Positions 1 to 7,332 of a DNA stretch of 12,632 nt are shown here, piece after piece. The position numbers were made by a program, and so were the translations under genes. The notes under the pieces were generated by a model. That model was not told where the DNA came from and did not search any database. It worked only from the letters and a program-made list of their open reading frames with translations. Origin of the DNA: Phycisphaerales bacterium UBA1926 (lineage in GTDB: Bacteria; Planctomycetota; Phycisphaerae; Phycisphaerales; UBA1924). The stretch lies in the NCBI GenBank assembly GCA_002337215.1, contig DDFO01000023.1, forward strand, positions 1 to 12,632, written 5' to 3'. Within the stretch, counting starts at the first letter, position 1. Each line of letters begins with the position of its first letter.

Positions 1-1214
1 AGCACGTTCATGTGCCCCGGCATCCGCCCGGCGACGGGGTGGACGACGAACTGGACCTCGATGCCGTGGTCCTCCATGAGCGTCGCGAGTTCCTTCACGG
101 CGTGCTGGGCCTGGGCGACCGCCATCCCATACCCAGGGACGAAAATGACCCGCTGGGCGGCCTCGAGCATGAAGTACGCCTTGTCGGGCGTCAGGATCTT
201 GGCTTCCTTCTGCTCACCGTCGCCTGTCGTGGCGCCCGTGTCGGCCGCGCCGAACCCTGAGAAGAGCACGTTGGGAAGGCTCCGGTTCATCGCGAGGCAC
301 ATGATTCGCGTGAGGATGAGGCCGCTCGCACCGACAAGGGCACCGGTGATGATGAGCAGTTCGCTATTGACCGCGAACCCCGCGGCGCACGCGGCGAGCC
401 CCGAGTAGGAGTTGAGCAGGCTGATCACGACGGGCATGTCGCCTCCCCCGATGGGGATGACGAAGGCGACACCAAGCACGAACGAGAGGGTGACGGCGAT
501 GTAGAGCGGTGTCGTCGCGAGCGGTTCGATGGTGATCCAGACGCCGCAGGCGACGAGGACGAGAAGGAGCAGGATGTTGACGAACCGCTGACCCGGATAG
601 AGGAGTGGCTGTGACTTGATCTTGCCGCTGAGCTTCCCGAACGCGATGAGGCTGCCGGTGAAGGTCACCCCGCCGATGAGAATGGCAAGGAAGATCGACG
701 CGGCGGAGAATGAGGACACCGTGCTCGACGCGGCGTGGGCGAGTTGATCTGCCGCGTCAGCCAGCCGGGCCTGTGTCGGAGTGTCGGGTGTGACCGATGC
801 GGCTGTTTCCACGCCCAGCGCTGATCCGTCGAGCACGCGGGCGAGCGTCCATCCCTTCTGGAGTTCGCCCCAGCCGATCAGCAAGCTGGCGATGCCGCCC
901 GTGCCGTTGAACAACGCGACCATCTCGGGCATCGCTGTCATCTTGACCAGGCGGGCCGCGGGGAGACCGATCGCACCGCCGACCAGCAGTCCGGCGAGGA
1001 TCCAGAGGAAGGGAGAATCGAGACCGCCGCCGAAGAATGCCGATGCGGATTGGGTGCCGATGATCGAGATGAGCGTCCCGAGGACGGCGGCGGTCATGCC
1101 GACCGCGGAGACCTGGTTGCCCCGGCGGGCGGTCGCGCCCTTCCCGAGTAGCTTGAGGCCCATGATGAAGCAGACGCCGGCGACGAGCAGCAGGATGGTG
1201 GCGAGGATGGTCAT
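1..1214 (-). CDS. pntB: NAD(P) transhydrogenase subunit beta (3'-truncated by window edge)
   Basis: PntB is the membrane and NADP(H)-binding subunit of the proton-translocating transhydrogenase, which uses the proton gradient to drive hydride transfer from NADH to NADP+. The protein begins MTILATILLL and has several hydrophobic helices. Conserved stretches include MPEMVALFNGTGG (about residues 96-107), GGVTFTGSLIAFGKL (about 181-195), GGGDMPVVISLLNSYSG (about 256-272) and, in the NADP domain, PGYGMAVAQAQ (about 360-370) and HPVAGRMPGHMNV at the edge. About 404 residues are present; compared with E. coli PntB roughly 60 C-terminal residues lie outside the window. The start ATG has a GGTGGAGA ribosome site just upstream and lies 18 bases after the pntAB stop, so it is co-transcribed and probably translationally coupled. 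The loop at about residues 118-170 is roughly 35 residues longer than in E. coli. Identity is very secure. Confidence 0.96.
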   Translation of the reverse strand, partial: MTILATILLLVAGVCFIMGLKLLGKGATARRGNQVSAVGMTAAVLGTLISIIGTQSASAFFGGGLDSPFLWILAGLLVGGAIGLPAARLVKMTAMPEMVALFNGTGGIASLLIGWGELQKGWTLARVLDGSALGVETAASVTPDTPTQARLADAADQLAHAASSTVSSFSAASIFLAILIGGVTFTGSLIAFGKLSGKIKSQPLLYPGQRFVNILLLLVLVACGVWITIEPLATTPLYIAVTLSFVLGVAFVIPIGGGDMPVVISLLNSYSGLAACAAGFAVNSELLIITGALVGASGLILTRIMCLAMNRSLPNVLFSGFGAADTGATTGDGEQKEAKILTPDKAYFMLEAAQRVIFVPGYGMAVAQAQHAVKELATLMEDHGIEVQFVVHPVAGRMPGHMNV

Positions 1215-1232
1215 GGTCGTGGTCTCCACCGC

Positions 1233-1517
1233 TTACGGCTTGCTTGACTTGAACATGGCGAGCATCCGGTCGGTGACGACGTAGCCCCCCACCACGTTGA
1301 TCGCGGCGAATCCGACGGCGAGGCCGCCCAGCAGCAGAGCGATCCGGCTCCCGCCCGCGGTCGCGACGACGACCATCGCGCCGATCAGGCTGATGCCGCT
1401 GATCGCGTTGGACCCGCTCATAAGCGGCGTGTGCAGCTGCGCGGGCACTTTGCGGATCAATTCCACGCCCAGGAACATGGCGAGGAGGAAGATGAACGCG
1501 TAGGTCAGGAAATTCAT
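1233..1517 (-). CDS. pntAB: NAD(P) transhydrogenase subunit alpha, part 2 (membrane segment, PntAB)
   Basis: This 94-residue protein corresponds to the membrane part of the alpha subunit, which is a separate gene in bacteria with a split transhydrogenase. It has three hydrophobic helices (about residues 4-20, 40-55 and 58-80) and the family signatures VPAQLHTPLMSGSNAISG (about 24-41) and GGYVVTDRML (about 77-86). The frame stays open upstream to a GTG at 1565, but I chose the ATG at 1517: the protein there starts MNFLTYAFIF, as expected for the family, and GGAAG sits seven bases upstream. It lies between pntAA (76-base gap) and pntB (18-base gap) and must assemble with both. The split form is known from Rhodospirillum rubrum and many other bacteria. 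Confidence 0.94.
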   Translation of the reverse strand: MNFLTYAFIFLLAMFLGVELIRKVPAQLHTPLMSGSNAISGISLIGAMVVVATAGGSRIALLLGGLAVGFAAINVVGGYVVTDRMLAMFKSSKP

Positions 1518-1593
1518 GGGTCGGCTTCCGTGTGGTTCACGATTCGGGATGTGGCGTTCGATCACCGGTCGGCGGGCGCTGGGAATGGCTGGT

Positions 1594-2736
1594 TCAGGTC
1601 GTTTGGGCGAGATGCGCCCGGATGCGTTCGTTGACGATCTCGCCGCCGTGCGTGATCAGGCAACCCGCGACGATGTCGTCCTCGCGGTTGAGCACGAGCG
1701 ACCCGCTCTCTTTATCGAAGAGGACCTGGATCAGGCCGGCGATGTTGTTCGCGTACATCCGGCTCGCATCGAATGCGACGCGGCCCGGGTAGTTCTCCAG
1801 ACCGACGATCCGGACGCCGTGCCTGATGACCTCGTCGCCCATGACCGATCCCTCGACGTTGCCGCCGGTTGCGACGGCGTAATCGACGACGAGAGAGCCC
1901 GGCTTCATCCGCTCGAGCATCGCGTCGGTGATGACGACCGGGGCGGGCCTGCCGAACAGCGCCGCCGTGGTGATGACGATGTCCGAGCGCTCGAGGGCCT
2001 TGGTCATTCCCTCCTGCTGCTTGGCGACCTGCTCGGGGGTGAGTTCCTTTGCGTAGCCGCCCTCGATCTCGCCCGACTCACCGAGGTCGATTTCGATGAA
2101 CTTGGCACCGAGCGATTCGACCTGCTCCTTCACCGCGGGGCGGGTATCGAACGCCTCGATCCGGGCGCCGAGCCGCTTCGCGGTCGCGATCGCCTGGAGC
2201 CCCGCGACGCCGGCGCCGATGACAAGCACCCGCGCGGGCTGGATGACGCCGGAGGGCGTTGCCATCATGGGCAGTGCTTTTCCGAGCCGTTCGGCCGCGA
2301 GGATGACCATGTAATAGCCCGCGATGCTGTGCTGGCTCGACAGCGCGTCGAGTTTCTGGGCTCGGGTCGTGCGTGGCACCATCTCCATGCTCATCGCGCT
2401 GACACCCGCGTTCGCGAAGGCGTGCACGAGATCGCTCCGGTTGAACGGATCGAGGAAGCCGGCGTACATCGACCCGCTCTGGATCGACCCAATCGACGCG
2501 GGATCGGGCGCGCGGACGCACACGACGAGCCCGGCAGTCGAGAACAGTTCGGTGCGGTCTTTGGCGATCGTCGCCCCGGCCTCCTTGTAGTCGGCGTCCT
2601 GCCAACCGACCCCGGTGCCGATGCCGCTCTCGACGACGACTGAGAGACCGAGACCTGTGATCGATGCGACCGATTCGGGTGAGGCCGCGACTCGGGTCTC
2701 CGCGGCGTCGGTCTCTTTCGGAAAAAGCGCGTTCAT
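1594..2736 (-). CDS. pntAA: NAD(P) transhydrogenase subunit alpha, part 1 (soluble NAD(H)-binding, PntAA)
   Basis: Soluble NAD(H)-binding subunit of transhydrogenase, 380 residues, related to alanine dehydrogenase. Visible family features in order: the N-terminal PKETDAAETRVAASP (6-20), the loop PRTTRAQKLDALSS (121-134, equivalent to the RQD loop region of the family), the Rossmann nucleotide site VIGAGVAGLQA (172-182), and FDTRPAVKEQVESLGAKF (196-213). The protein ends soon after THGGEIVNERIRAHL with no membrane helices, which fits the split form whose membrane part is the next gene. The ATG is preceded by GGAGA at seven bases. It is the first gene of a pntAA-pntAB-pntB operon whose control region lies in the divergent gap towards mscL. 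Function is secure. Confidence 0.96.
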   Translation of the reverse strand: MNALFPKETDAAETRVAASPESVASITGLGLSVVVESGIGTGVGWQDADYKEAGATIAKDRTELFSTAGLVVCVRAPDPASIGSIQSGSMYAGFLDPFNRSDLVHAFANAGVSAMSMEMVPRTTRAQKLDALSSQHSIAGYYMVILAAERLGKALPMMATPSGVIQPARVLVIGAGVAGLQAIATAKRLGARIEAFDTRPAVKEQVESLGAKFIEIDLGESGEIEGGYAKELTPEQVAKQQEGMTKALERSDIVITTAALFGRPAPVVITDAMLERMKPGSLVVDYAVATGGNVEGSVMGDEVIRHGVRIVGLENYPGRVAFDASRMYANNIAGLIQVLFDKESGSLVLNREDDIVAGCLITHGGEIVNERIRAHLAQTT

Positions 2737-2788
2737 GCCGAGGTCTCCGTGCCGACGGTTTTCGGTGCTATCGCGAACCGTTGACGAT

Positions 2789-2836
2789 GGTACCGGATGC
2801 CCTTGGTGAAGAACTCACCAGAAGACCGGGGGTACC
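2789..2836. repeat. Imperfect dyad in the pntAA-mscL divergent control region
   Basis: The inner arms TGGTGA (2804-2809) and TCACCA (2815-2820) are perfect complements around a five-base centre. Outside them GGTACC occurs at 2789-2794 and 2831-2836, placed almost symmetrically about the same centre. The dyad lies 53-100 bases upstream of pntAA and upstream of the candidate mscL promoter. It could be an operator or a structured region. There is no following T run, so it is not an intrinsic terminator. No regulator can be named. Confidence 0.4.
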
Positions 2837-2872
2837 GAACAAGCACACACCGAGGGCTTGATCGGCAAAACT

Positions 2873-2902
2873 CGGACAAAAAGGAGAGCATTTCGTTATG
2901 AT
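2873..2902 (+). promoter_or_regulatory. Candidate sigma-70-type promoter for mscL
   Basis: CGGACA (2873-2878, four of six matches to the -35 consensus), an 18-base spacer and TATGAT (2897-2902, five of six matches to the -10 consensus). It would start transcription near 2909 and leave a leader of about 95 bases before mscL. Prediction from sequence only; other weak boxes exist, for example TATAGC at 2957-2962. Confidence 0.35.
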
Positions 2903-3005
2903 TCGGGTTGGCTGACGTTATCCCTGACGGTTCTCGGCCGGCCAGGGCGAGCGGTTTATAGCACTTTTGACCGGTGAAGCACATCATCAGAAGAGGGTTT
3001 CCATC

Positions 3006-3428
3006 ATGGGCATGATCAAAGAGTTCCAAGATTTCGCGATGCGCGGCAATGTCATCGACATGGCGGTGGGCATCGTCATCGGTGCCGCGTTCGGCACGAT
3101 CGTCAAGACCCTTGTCGACAAGGTCATCATGCCCCCGATCGGGATGGCCCTCGGTCGGGTCGACTTCAGCAATCTGAAGATCGTTCTTCAGGAAGCCAGC
3201 GTCGCGGAGGACGGCGCGGAGCTCGCCGAGGTCGCGATCATGTACGGCGAGTTCATCAACGCTCTCATCAGCTTCGTCATCATCGCGTTCGCGCTGTTCC
3301 TGGTGATCAAGGCGATGAACTCGGCGATGAAGAAGTTCGAGAAGGAAAAGGAAGCCGCGCCGCCGCCCCCGGTCAACGAGGACACGCTGCTCCTCCGCGA
3401 GATCCGCGATTCGCTCAGCAAGGGCTGA
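3006..3428 (+). CDS. mscL: Large-conductance mechanosensitive channel MscL
   Basis: MscL is a homopentameric inner-membrane channel that opens under membrane tension and releases solutes during osmotic downshock. The 140-residue protein has the usual layout: amphipathic N-terminal helix [10 protein letters not shown], the highly conserved first transmembrane helix beginning [18 protein letters not shown] (13-30), the [10 protein letters not shown] segment (41-50), a periplasmic loop, a second transmembrane helix (about 82-103), the charged linker MKKFEKEKE and the C-terminal helical bundle [11 protein letters not shown] (127-137). The frame is open upstream to an ATG at 2967, but the ATG at 3006 gives the family N-terminus and has AAGAGGG eight bases upstream. 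It is a single-gene unit, with a divergent neighbour upstream and a strong terminator downstream. Confidence 0.97.
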   Translation: MGMIKEFQDFAMRGNVIDMAVGIVIGAAFGTIVKTLVDKVIMPPIGMALGRVDFSNLKIVLQEASVAEDGAELAEVAIMYGEFINALISFVIIAFALFLVIKAMNSAMKKFEKEKEAAPPPPVNEDTLLLREIRDSLSKG

Positions 3429-3462
3429 ACTGCTCGCTGATCGCTCAGTGAACAATCAAAGG

Positions 3463-3488
3463 AGCCGGGCCTTCTGGGCCCGGCTTTT
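3463..3488 (+). terminator. Intrinsic terminator of mscL
   Basis: Perfect nine-base-pair GC-rich stem AGCCGGGCC (3463-3471) / GGCCCGGCT (3477-3485) with a five-base loop, followed by TTTT (3485-3488). It begins 35 bases after the mscL stop. The opposite strand has only a short T run after the stem, so service to the convergent thiG transcript is possible but weaker. Confidence 0.87.
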
Positions 3489-3527
3489 CGTTGCGCCCTG
3501 GCTGCACCGAGGTTCACTCTGCGACAG

Positions 3528-4388
3528 CTACTCGCCCGGGATGTACGAGATCGCGCCTTCCATCGGGCTCGACGCCGTCGCGTACAGCTTCTTGGCGATC
3601 CGTCCCGCGAGGTAGCTCTGCCGCCCCGCCTCGCACGCCTTGCGCATCGCGTGCCCCATCATCACGGGCCGCTCGGCGTGGGCGATCGCGGTGTTGAGCA
3701 GCACGCCGTCCGCGCCGAGTTCCATCGCCTCCGCAACATCGCTCGCCGATCCGACGCCGGCATCGACGATCACCGGATACTCCGGGTCATCGCCCTTCAG
3801 CAGTTCCAGGCACAGCACGATGTTGTTACGGTTCAGCACGCCCTGACCCGACCCGATGGGCGAGCCCGCGGGCATCACCGCCGCGGCCCCGGCGTCCTTG
3901 ATCCGCTGCGCACTGATCGGATCGTCGCTTGTATACACCAGCACCTTGAACCCGTCGGCGACCAGCGTCCTAGTCGCCTCGATCGTCCCGACAGGATCGG
4001 GCAGCAGAGTCTTCTTATCGCCCAGCACCTCGAGCTTGACCCAGTCCTTGCCCGGGTTGTCGAGCTGGTCGAGCAATTCCCGACCCAGCCTCGCGACCCG
4101 CACCGCGTCGTCGGCGTCGAAGCACCCTGCCGTGTTCGGCAGGATCGTGTACCGGCTTGTGTCGATGTAGTCGAGCAGGCTCTCGCCCTTCTCGTTGACA
4201 AGCCGCTCTCGCCGGACAGCGACCGTCACCACCTCGCACCCAGAGGCGTCGAGCGATTGCTGCATCAGCTCGTATGACCCATACTTCCCTGTCCCGACGA
4301 ACAGCCGGCTGATGAACGTCCGGTCGGCGATGGAAAACGGTGAGAGCCCCGGCTCGAGGCCTGATTTGTTCAATGTGGTCGTGGTCAT
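3528..4388 (-). CDS. thiG: Thiazole synthase ThiG
   Basis: ThiG makes the thiazole phosphate moiety of thiamine from 1-deoxy-D-xylulose 5-phosphate, a glycine- or tyrosine-derived imine and sulfur carried on ThiS thiocarboxylate. The 286-residue TIM-barrel protein shows the family blocks [16 protein letters not shown] (27-42), VTVAVRR (54-60), [19 protein letters not shown] (82-100), WVKLEVLGD (116-124) with the expected Schiff-base Lys at 118, [15 protein letters not shown] (170-184), [20 protein letters not shown] (208-227) and LLNTAIAHA (230-238). A short N-terminal extension of about 20 residues makes it somewhat longer than usual. The ATG is eight bases after the stop of the upstream transporter gene and has no clear Shine-Dalgarno site, which suggests translational coupling. 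ThiS, ThiF and ThiH are not present in the window. Confidence 0.96.
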   Translation of the reverse strand: MTTTTLNKSGLEPGLSPFSIADRTFISRLFVGTGKYGSYELMQQSLDASGCEVVTVAVRRERLVNEKGESLLDYIDTSRYTILPNTAGCFDADDAVRVARLGRELLDQLDNPGKDWVKLEVLGDKKTLLPDPVGTIEATRTLVADGFKVLVYTSDDPISAQRIKDAGAAAVMPAGSPIGSGQGVLNRNNIVLCLELLKGDDPEYPVIVDAGVGSASDVAEAMELGADGVLLNTAIAHAERPVMMGHAMRKACEAGRQSYLAGRIAKKLYATASSPMEGAISYIPGE

Positions 4389-4396
4389 GCCGGATC

Positions 4397-5488
4397 TTAC
4401 GGCTTCGACGCCGCGGCTTCTGGTTCTGTGTCCTCTTCGTGTGAACCGCTCGAAAACACCGTCTCATCGGGGCGGTGCGTCGCCACCATCGCCGCGATCA
4501 TGTCGGGGGGCAGATCCGCGAAGTCCTGGGCCGCATCACGTTCGCCCCTCTCGGCTCGGGCGAGCCGCTGCTTGACTCGGTGCTGCACGACGATCATTGT
4601 GATCGCCCCGACCACCGCAAGGGCACCGAACAGCCACTGAGCGACCGAGAGTCGCTCTTTGAACCAGAAGAACGACAGCGCCGCGACGGTAAAGGGCTGA
4701 AGCTGGATGACCCCGCTCGAGACCGTTACGCCCAGTTTCTCGATCGAGACGTAGTACAGCACGTGCCCCGCGGCGATGCCGATGACCGCGCTGAGCAGGA
4801 AGAGCCCGAACCGGGGCAGTTCCATCTCGAGCGCCCCTGCGCCCGAGCCTTCGCCCAGGATCAGCATCAAGACGATCATTGCTCCCGCGGTGTACTGGCT
4901 GATCGCGGCGAAGGACGCCATCGAGCCGTACCCGGTCATGCACTTGCGGACCGCCAGGGCGTAGCCCGCGAAGCCGACGCCCGCCATCATCGCGAGCACG
5001 ACGCCGAGCGTCCCGGCCTTCTCGCCGAACTTCCCGCTGAGCCCGATCGTCGTGAGCGTCCCGATCATCAGCAGCGCCAGCCCGACCAGGAAGCCGAGCG
5101 TGCGGATCACCGCTCGTTCCGACGGGAACATGATCGCGGCCCCGAGTGTGACGGCGACGATCTGGGCCCGCAGACCGAACGCGACGAGTCCCGGATCGAT
5201 CTGATAGAACGACATGGTGAAGCAGACCTGGGCGGCCGCATTGATGAGGCCCGGCGTCATCGCGGCGCGGAACAGTCCCGGCTTCCCGGTCTTACGCAGT
5301 CTCCTCCAGACGAGGAGCGGAAGCCAGAGCAGCGCGGCGAATCCGTACCGCCAGCCGTTGGAGGTCCAGCCGTCCACGTCGGCTGTGAATTCCTTGATCA
5401 GGATGGGCACGATGGTCCATCCGCCGAGCGTGAGCACGACGGTGAGCACACCGAGCCAGCGGGATTCGAACGACTCGGTTTCGGTCAA
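4397..5488 (-). CDS. EamA/DMT-superfamily transporter, TTG start
   Basis: Integral membrane protein of the drug/metabolite transporter (EamA) type, with about ten hydrophobic helices in two repeated halves (about residues 12-150 and 160-303 of the chosen 363). The second half contains [11 protein letters not shown] followed by a helix and FKERLS, a usual EamA pattern. A hydrophilic, acidic C-terminal tail of about 60 residues (from about 304) follows. The frame is open up to 5566, inside the preceding peptidase gene. I chose the TTG at 5488: AGAGGA lies six bases upstream and the start then falls 26 bases after the peptidase stop. No closer ATG gives a complete first helix. The substrate cannot be read from sequence. 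The position between an S41 peptidase and thiG suggests one transcript; a role in thiamine-related transport is only a guess. Confidence 0.85.
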   Translation of the reverse strand: MTETESFESRWLGVLTVVLTLGGWTIVPILIKEFTADVDGWTSNGWRYGFAALLWLPLLVWRRLRKTGKPGLFRAAMTPGLINAAAQVCFTMSFYQIDPGLVAFGLRAQIVAVTLGAAIMFPSERAVIRTLGFLVGLALLMIGTLTTIGLSGKFGEKAGTLGVVLAMMAGVGFAGYALAVRKCMTGYGSMASFAAISQYTAGAMIVLMLILGEGSGAGALEMELPRFGLFLLSAVIGIAAGHVLYYVSIEKLGVTVSSGVIQLQPFTVAALSFFWFKERLSVAQWLFGALAVVGAITMIVVQHRVKQRLARAERGERDAAQDFADLPPDMIAAMVATHRPDETVFSSGSHEEDTEPEAAASKP

Positions 5489-5514
5489 ACGTGGTCCTCT
5501 GGGTCGGCCGGGGA

Positions 5515-7203
5515 TCAGTCCGAATTGTCCGGCGATTCGGGCTCGACATCTGCGTCGAGCAGCCACCGTTCGAGGTTCTCGCCCGTGATGCGGAGCGTCG
5601 CGACGACGTTCCCCGACGCGTCGCGCACGATCAGCTGCCCACCTTCAATGCGCACAGCGTCGTCCCAGAAGTCCCGCACGGCGTCGTCGGCGCTCTCACC
5701 CGCGACCGATCGCACGGCCTTCGCACGCCGGTCGATCCTCGCAAGGTCACGCATGATCCTGTTCCGGGCCTCCTCGAGCCGTTCGAGTTCGGCGACCGAC
5801 ACGTCCGCCGACGCGGTTTCCGCGCCCTCGGGGACGGGCCATGAGCCGTCGTCGATGTGGGCACGAACCGCGCGGACCGCGGCGGCCAGCTGGCGGTCTT
5901 TGAGTGTCGATTCGATCCAGTCGGGGTCCCCCGATGGCTCGGCGATCTCATCGTTCTCGCCACCCACGATCTCCGCCTGGCGGCGTACCTCGAAGAGTGC
6001 TCGCACCTCATCAATCTCGAGGGGCACAAAGAACCCGGGGCTCGGGTCTACACCCCAGACCGGGCTCTCGTCGGTCCGTTGGAGGCTGCGCCCGCTCGGG
6101 AGGTAATACCGCTGCTCGGTGAGTTTGAGCGAGGCGCCCGTCGCCGCGCCGCCGAGCGGGTGGATCGACTGCACGCTTCCTTTCCCGAAACTCCGCTCGC
6201 CGACCACGATCGCGCGGTCGTTTTCGACCAGCGCCCCTGCGAGCACCTCGCTCGCGCTGGCGCTCTGGCTGTTGATCAGCACCGCGACGGGGAAATCGGG
6301 CAGGGTGCCCTCGGCCTTCGCCCTCTCGATCCGCTCCGCGTAGGCACGCCCGTTGGTCGAGACGATCACGCCTTCGTCGAGGAGCAGGTCCGCCATCCGG
6401 ACGGCTTGATCGAGCAGCCCGCCCGGATTCCAGCGGAGGTCGATCACGAGCCCACCCACTCCGCCCTCGGCACCATCCCGCTCGCCTGCGCCGAGACTGC
6501 GCAGCGCTTCCTCGAACTCGCGGGCGACGCTCGGCGTGAACTGGCTCACACGGATGTACCCGATCCGGCGCACGGGATCGAGCATGTAGTCCCAGGACGC
6601 GTCGGCATCGGGGTGCCGGCGGAAGCCCCGCACGGCCCTCGATTTGATCCGAGCCCGGGTGATCGTGATCTCGAGAATCTCGCCCATCCGGTCCACGGTC
6701 AGGACAACGTCGGTCCCCTCCTCGCCCAGCAGGCGATCGATCGATTCATCGACCGTCTCGCCCTCGGTCGGCTCCCCGTCGATCGAGATGACCTTGTCGC
6801 CCGACATAATCCCCGATTGGAAGGCGGGCGAGTCGTCCATCGGGGTCACGATCGTGAACACGCCGTCGACCTGGTTCACCTCGGCACCGATGCCGACGTA
6901 TTCGCCGGTCAACTGCTTCTCAAACTCGTCGTTGAACGACGGTGGGACGTAGGTCGCGTACGGATCGTCGATCGCCTCGAGCATGCCTCGGATCGCGGCT
7001 TCCTGGAGGTCGTCGGACTCGGGTTCCACAACCGCGAACCGATCGATGATCGCCTTTACCTCGATCATGGGATCGAAAAACTTGTACCCATCGCTCCGCT
7101 GCGCGATCGCGAGCGTCGAACCCACCACCGCGATCCCCAATATCAGCAGGAGGGTCCGGCTGGTGCGCGGGTGCGGGCTCGGGGATCTCTCATGCTTTGG
7201 CAT
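5515..7203 (-). CDS. S41-family carboxyl-terminal processing peptidase (CtpA/Prc-like)
   Basis: Membrane-anchored or exported serine protease of family S41, 562 residues from the chosen ATG. In order: an uncleaved anchor or signal helix (about 17-34), an N-terminal helical region with DDPYATYVPP (about 79-88), a PDZ domain (about 100-180, with GEYVGIGAEV and SGDKVISIDGEP), and the protease core with IDLRWNPGGLLDQA, SQSASASEVLAGAL and GERSFGKGSVQ. The expected catalytic pair is Ser316 and Lys341, 25 residues apart as in E. coli Prc. After YYLPSGRSLQ (about 366-375) there is a C-terminal extension of about 180 acidic, partly helical residues. Such proteases cleave C-terminal ends of envelope proteins. 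The ATG at 7203 has GGAG seven bases upstream; the longer frame to 7251 adds nothing signal-like. It is the first gene of the likely operon with the transporter and thiG. Confidence 0.93.
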   Translation of the reverse strand: MPKHERSPSPHPRTSRTLLLILGIAVVGSTLAIAQRSDGYKFFDPMIEVKAIIDRFAVVEPESDDLQEAAIRGMLEAIDDPYATYVPPSFNDEFEKQLTGEYVGIGAEVNQVDGVFTIVTPMDDSPAFQSGIMSGDKVISIDGEPTEGETVDESIDRLLGEEGTDVVLTVDRMGEILEITITRARIKSRAVRGFRRHPDADASWDYMLDPVRRIGYIRVSQFTPSVAREFEEALRSLGAGERDGAEGGVGGLVIDLRWNPGGLLDQAVRMADLLLDEGVIVSTNGRAYAERIERAKAEGTLPDFPVAVLINSQSASASEVLAGALVENDRAIVVGERSFGKGSVQSIHPLGGAATGASLKLTEQRYYLPSGRSLQRTDESPVWGVDPSPGFFVPLEIDEVRALFEVRRQAEIVGGENDEIAEPSGDPDWIESTLKDRQLAAAVRAVRAHIDDGSWPVPEGAETASADVSVAELERLEEARNRIMRDLARIDRRAKAVRSVAGESADDAVRDFWDDAVRIEGGQLIVRDASGNVVATLRITGENLERWLLDADVEPESPDNSD

Positions 7204-7274
7204 GTCTCGCTCCAATGCGCACACACGGAATCCCGCGCGAGACGCGTCCATACAAGGCGGGCAGTCTGAGGCCG

Positions 7275-7297
7275 GGTTCCGATGCGATCATCGGACC
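7275..7297. repeat. Inverted repeat between esterase and S41 peptidase genes
   Basis: CCGATG (7279-7284) and CATCGG (7289-7294) form a perfect six-pair stem with a four-base loop, extended by GGT (7275-7277) pairing with ACC (7295-7297) past one bulged T. A second, overlapping pairing GATGCG (7281-7286) / CGCATC (7297-7302) is mutually exclusive with it. No T run follows on either strand. It may be an operator for the S41-led operon or a weak transcript end for the esterase gene. Confidence 0.3.
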
Positions 7298-7332
7298 GCA
7301 TCAGATCTCCAACCCCGATCAATCGATCCTGA

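Noticed and set aside
2898..2915. A five-codon mini-frame (MIRVG) after AAGGAG in the mscL leader, possibly a leader peptide.
   Set aside because: The spacer of 11 bases is long, the peptide shows no attenuation-type codon run, and the same bases serve better as the TATGAT -10 box.
2733..3455. A 240-codon minus-strand open frame opposite mscL, reaching the pntAA start.
   Set aside because: mscL on the other strand is unmistakable, and this frame runs through the divergent control region.
4475..7269. Two long plus-strand open frames (543 and 470 codons) opposite the transporter and the S41 peptidase.
   Set aside because: Both are antisense to proteins with recognisable motifs and show no family pattern of their own; stops are rare by composition alone.
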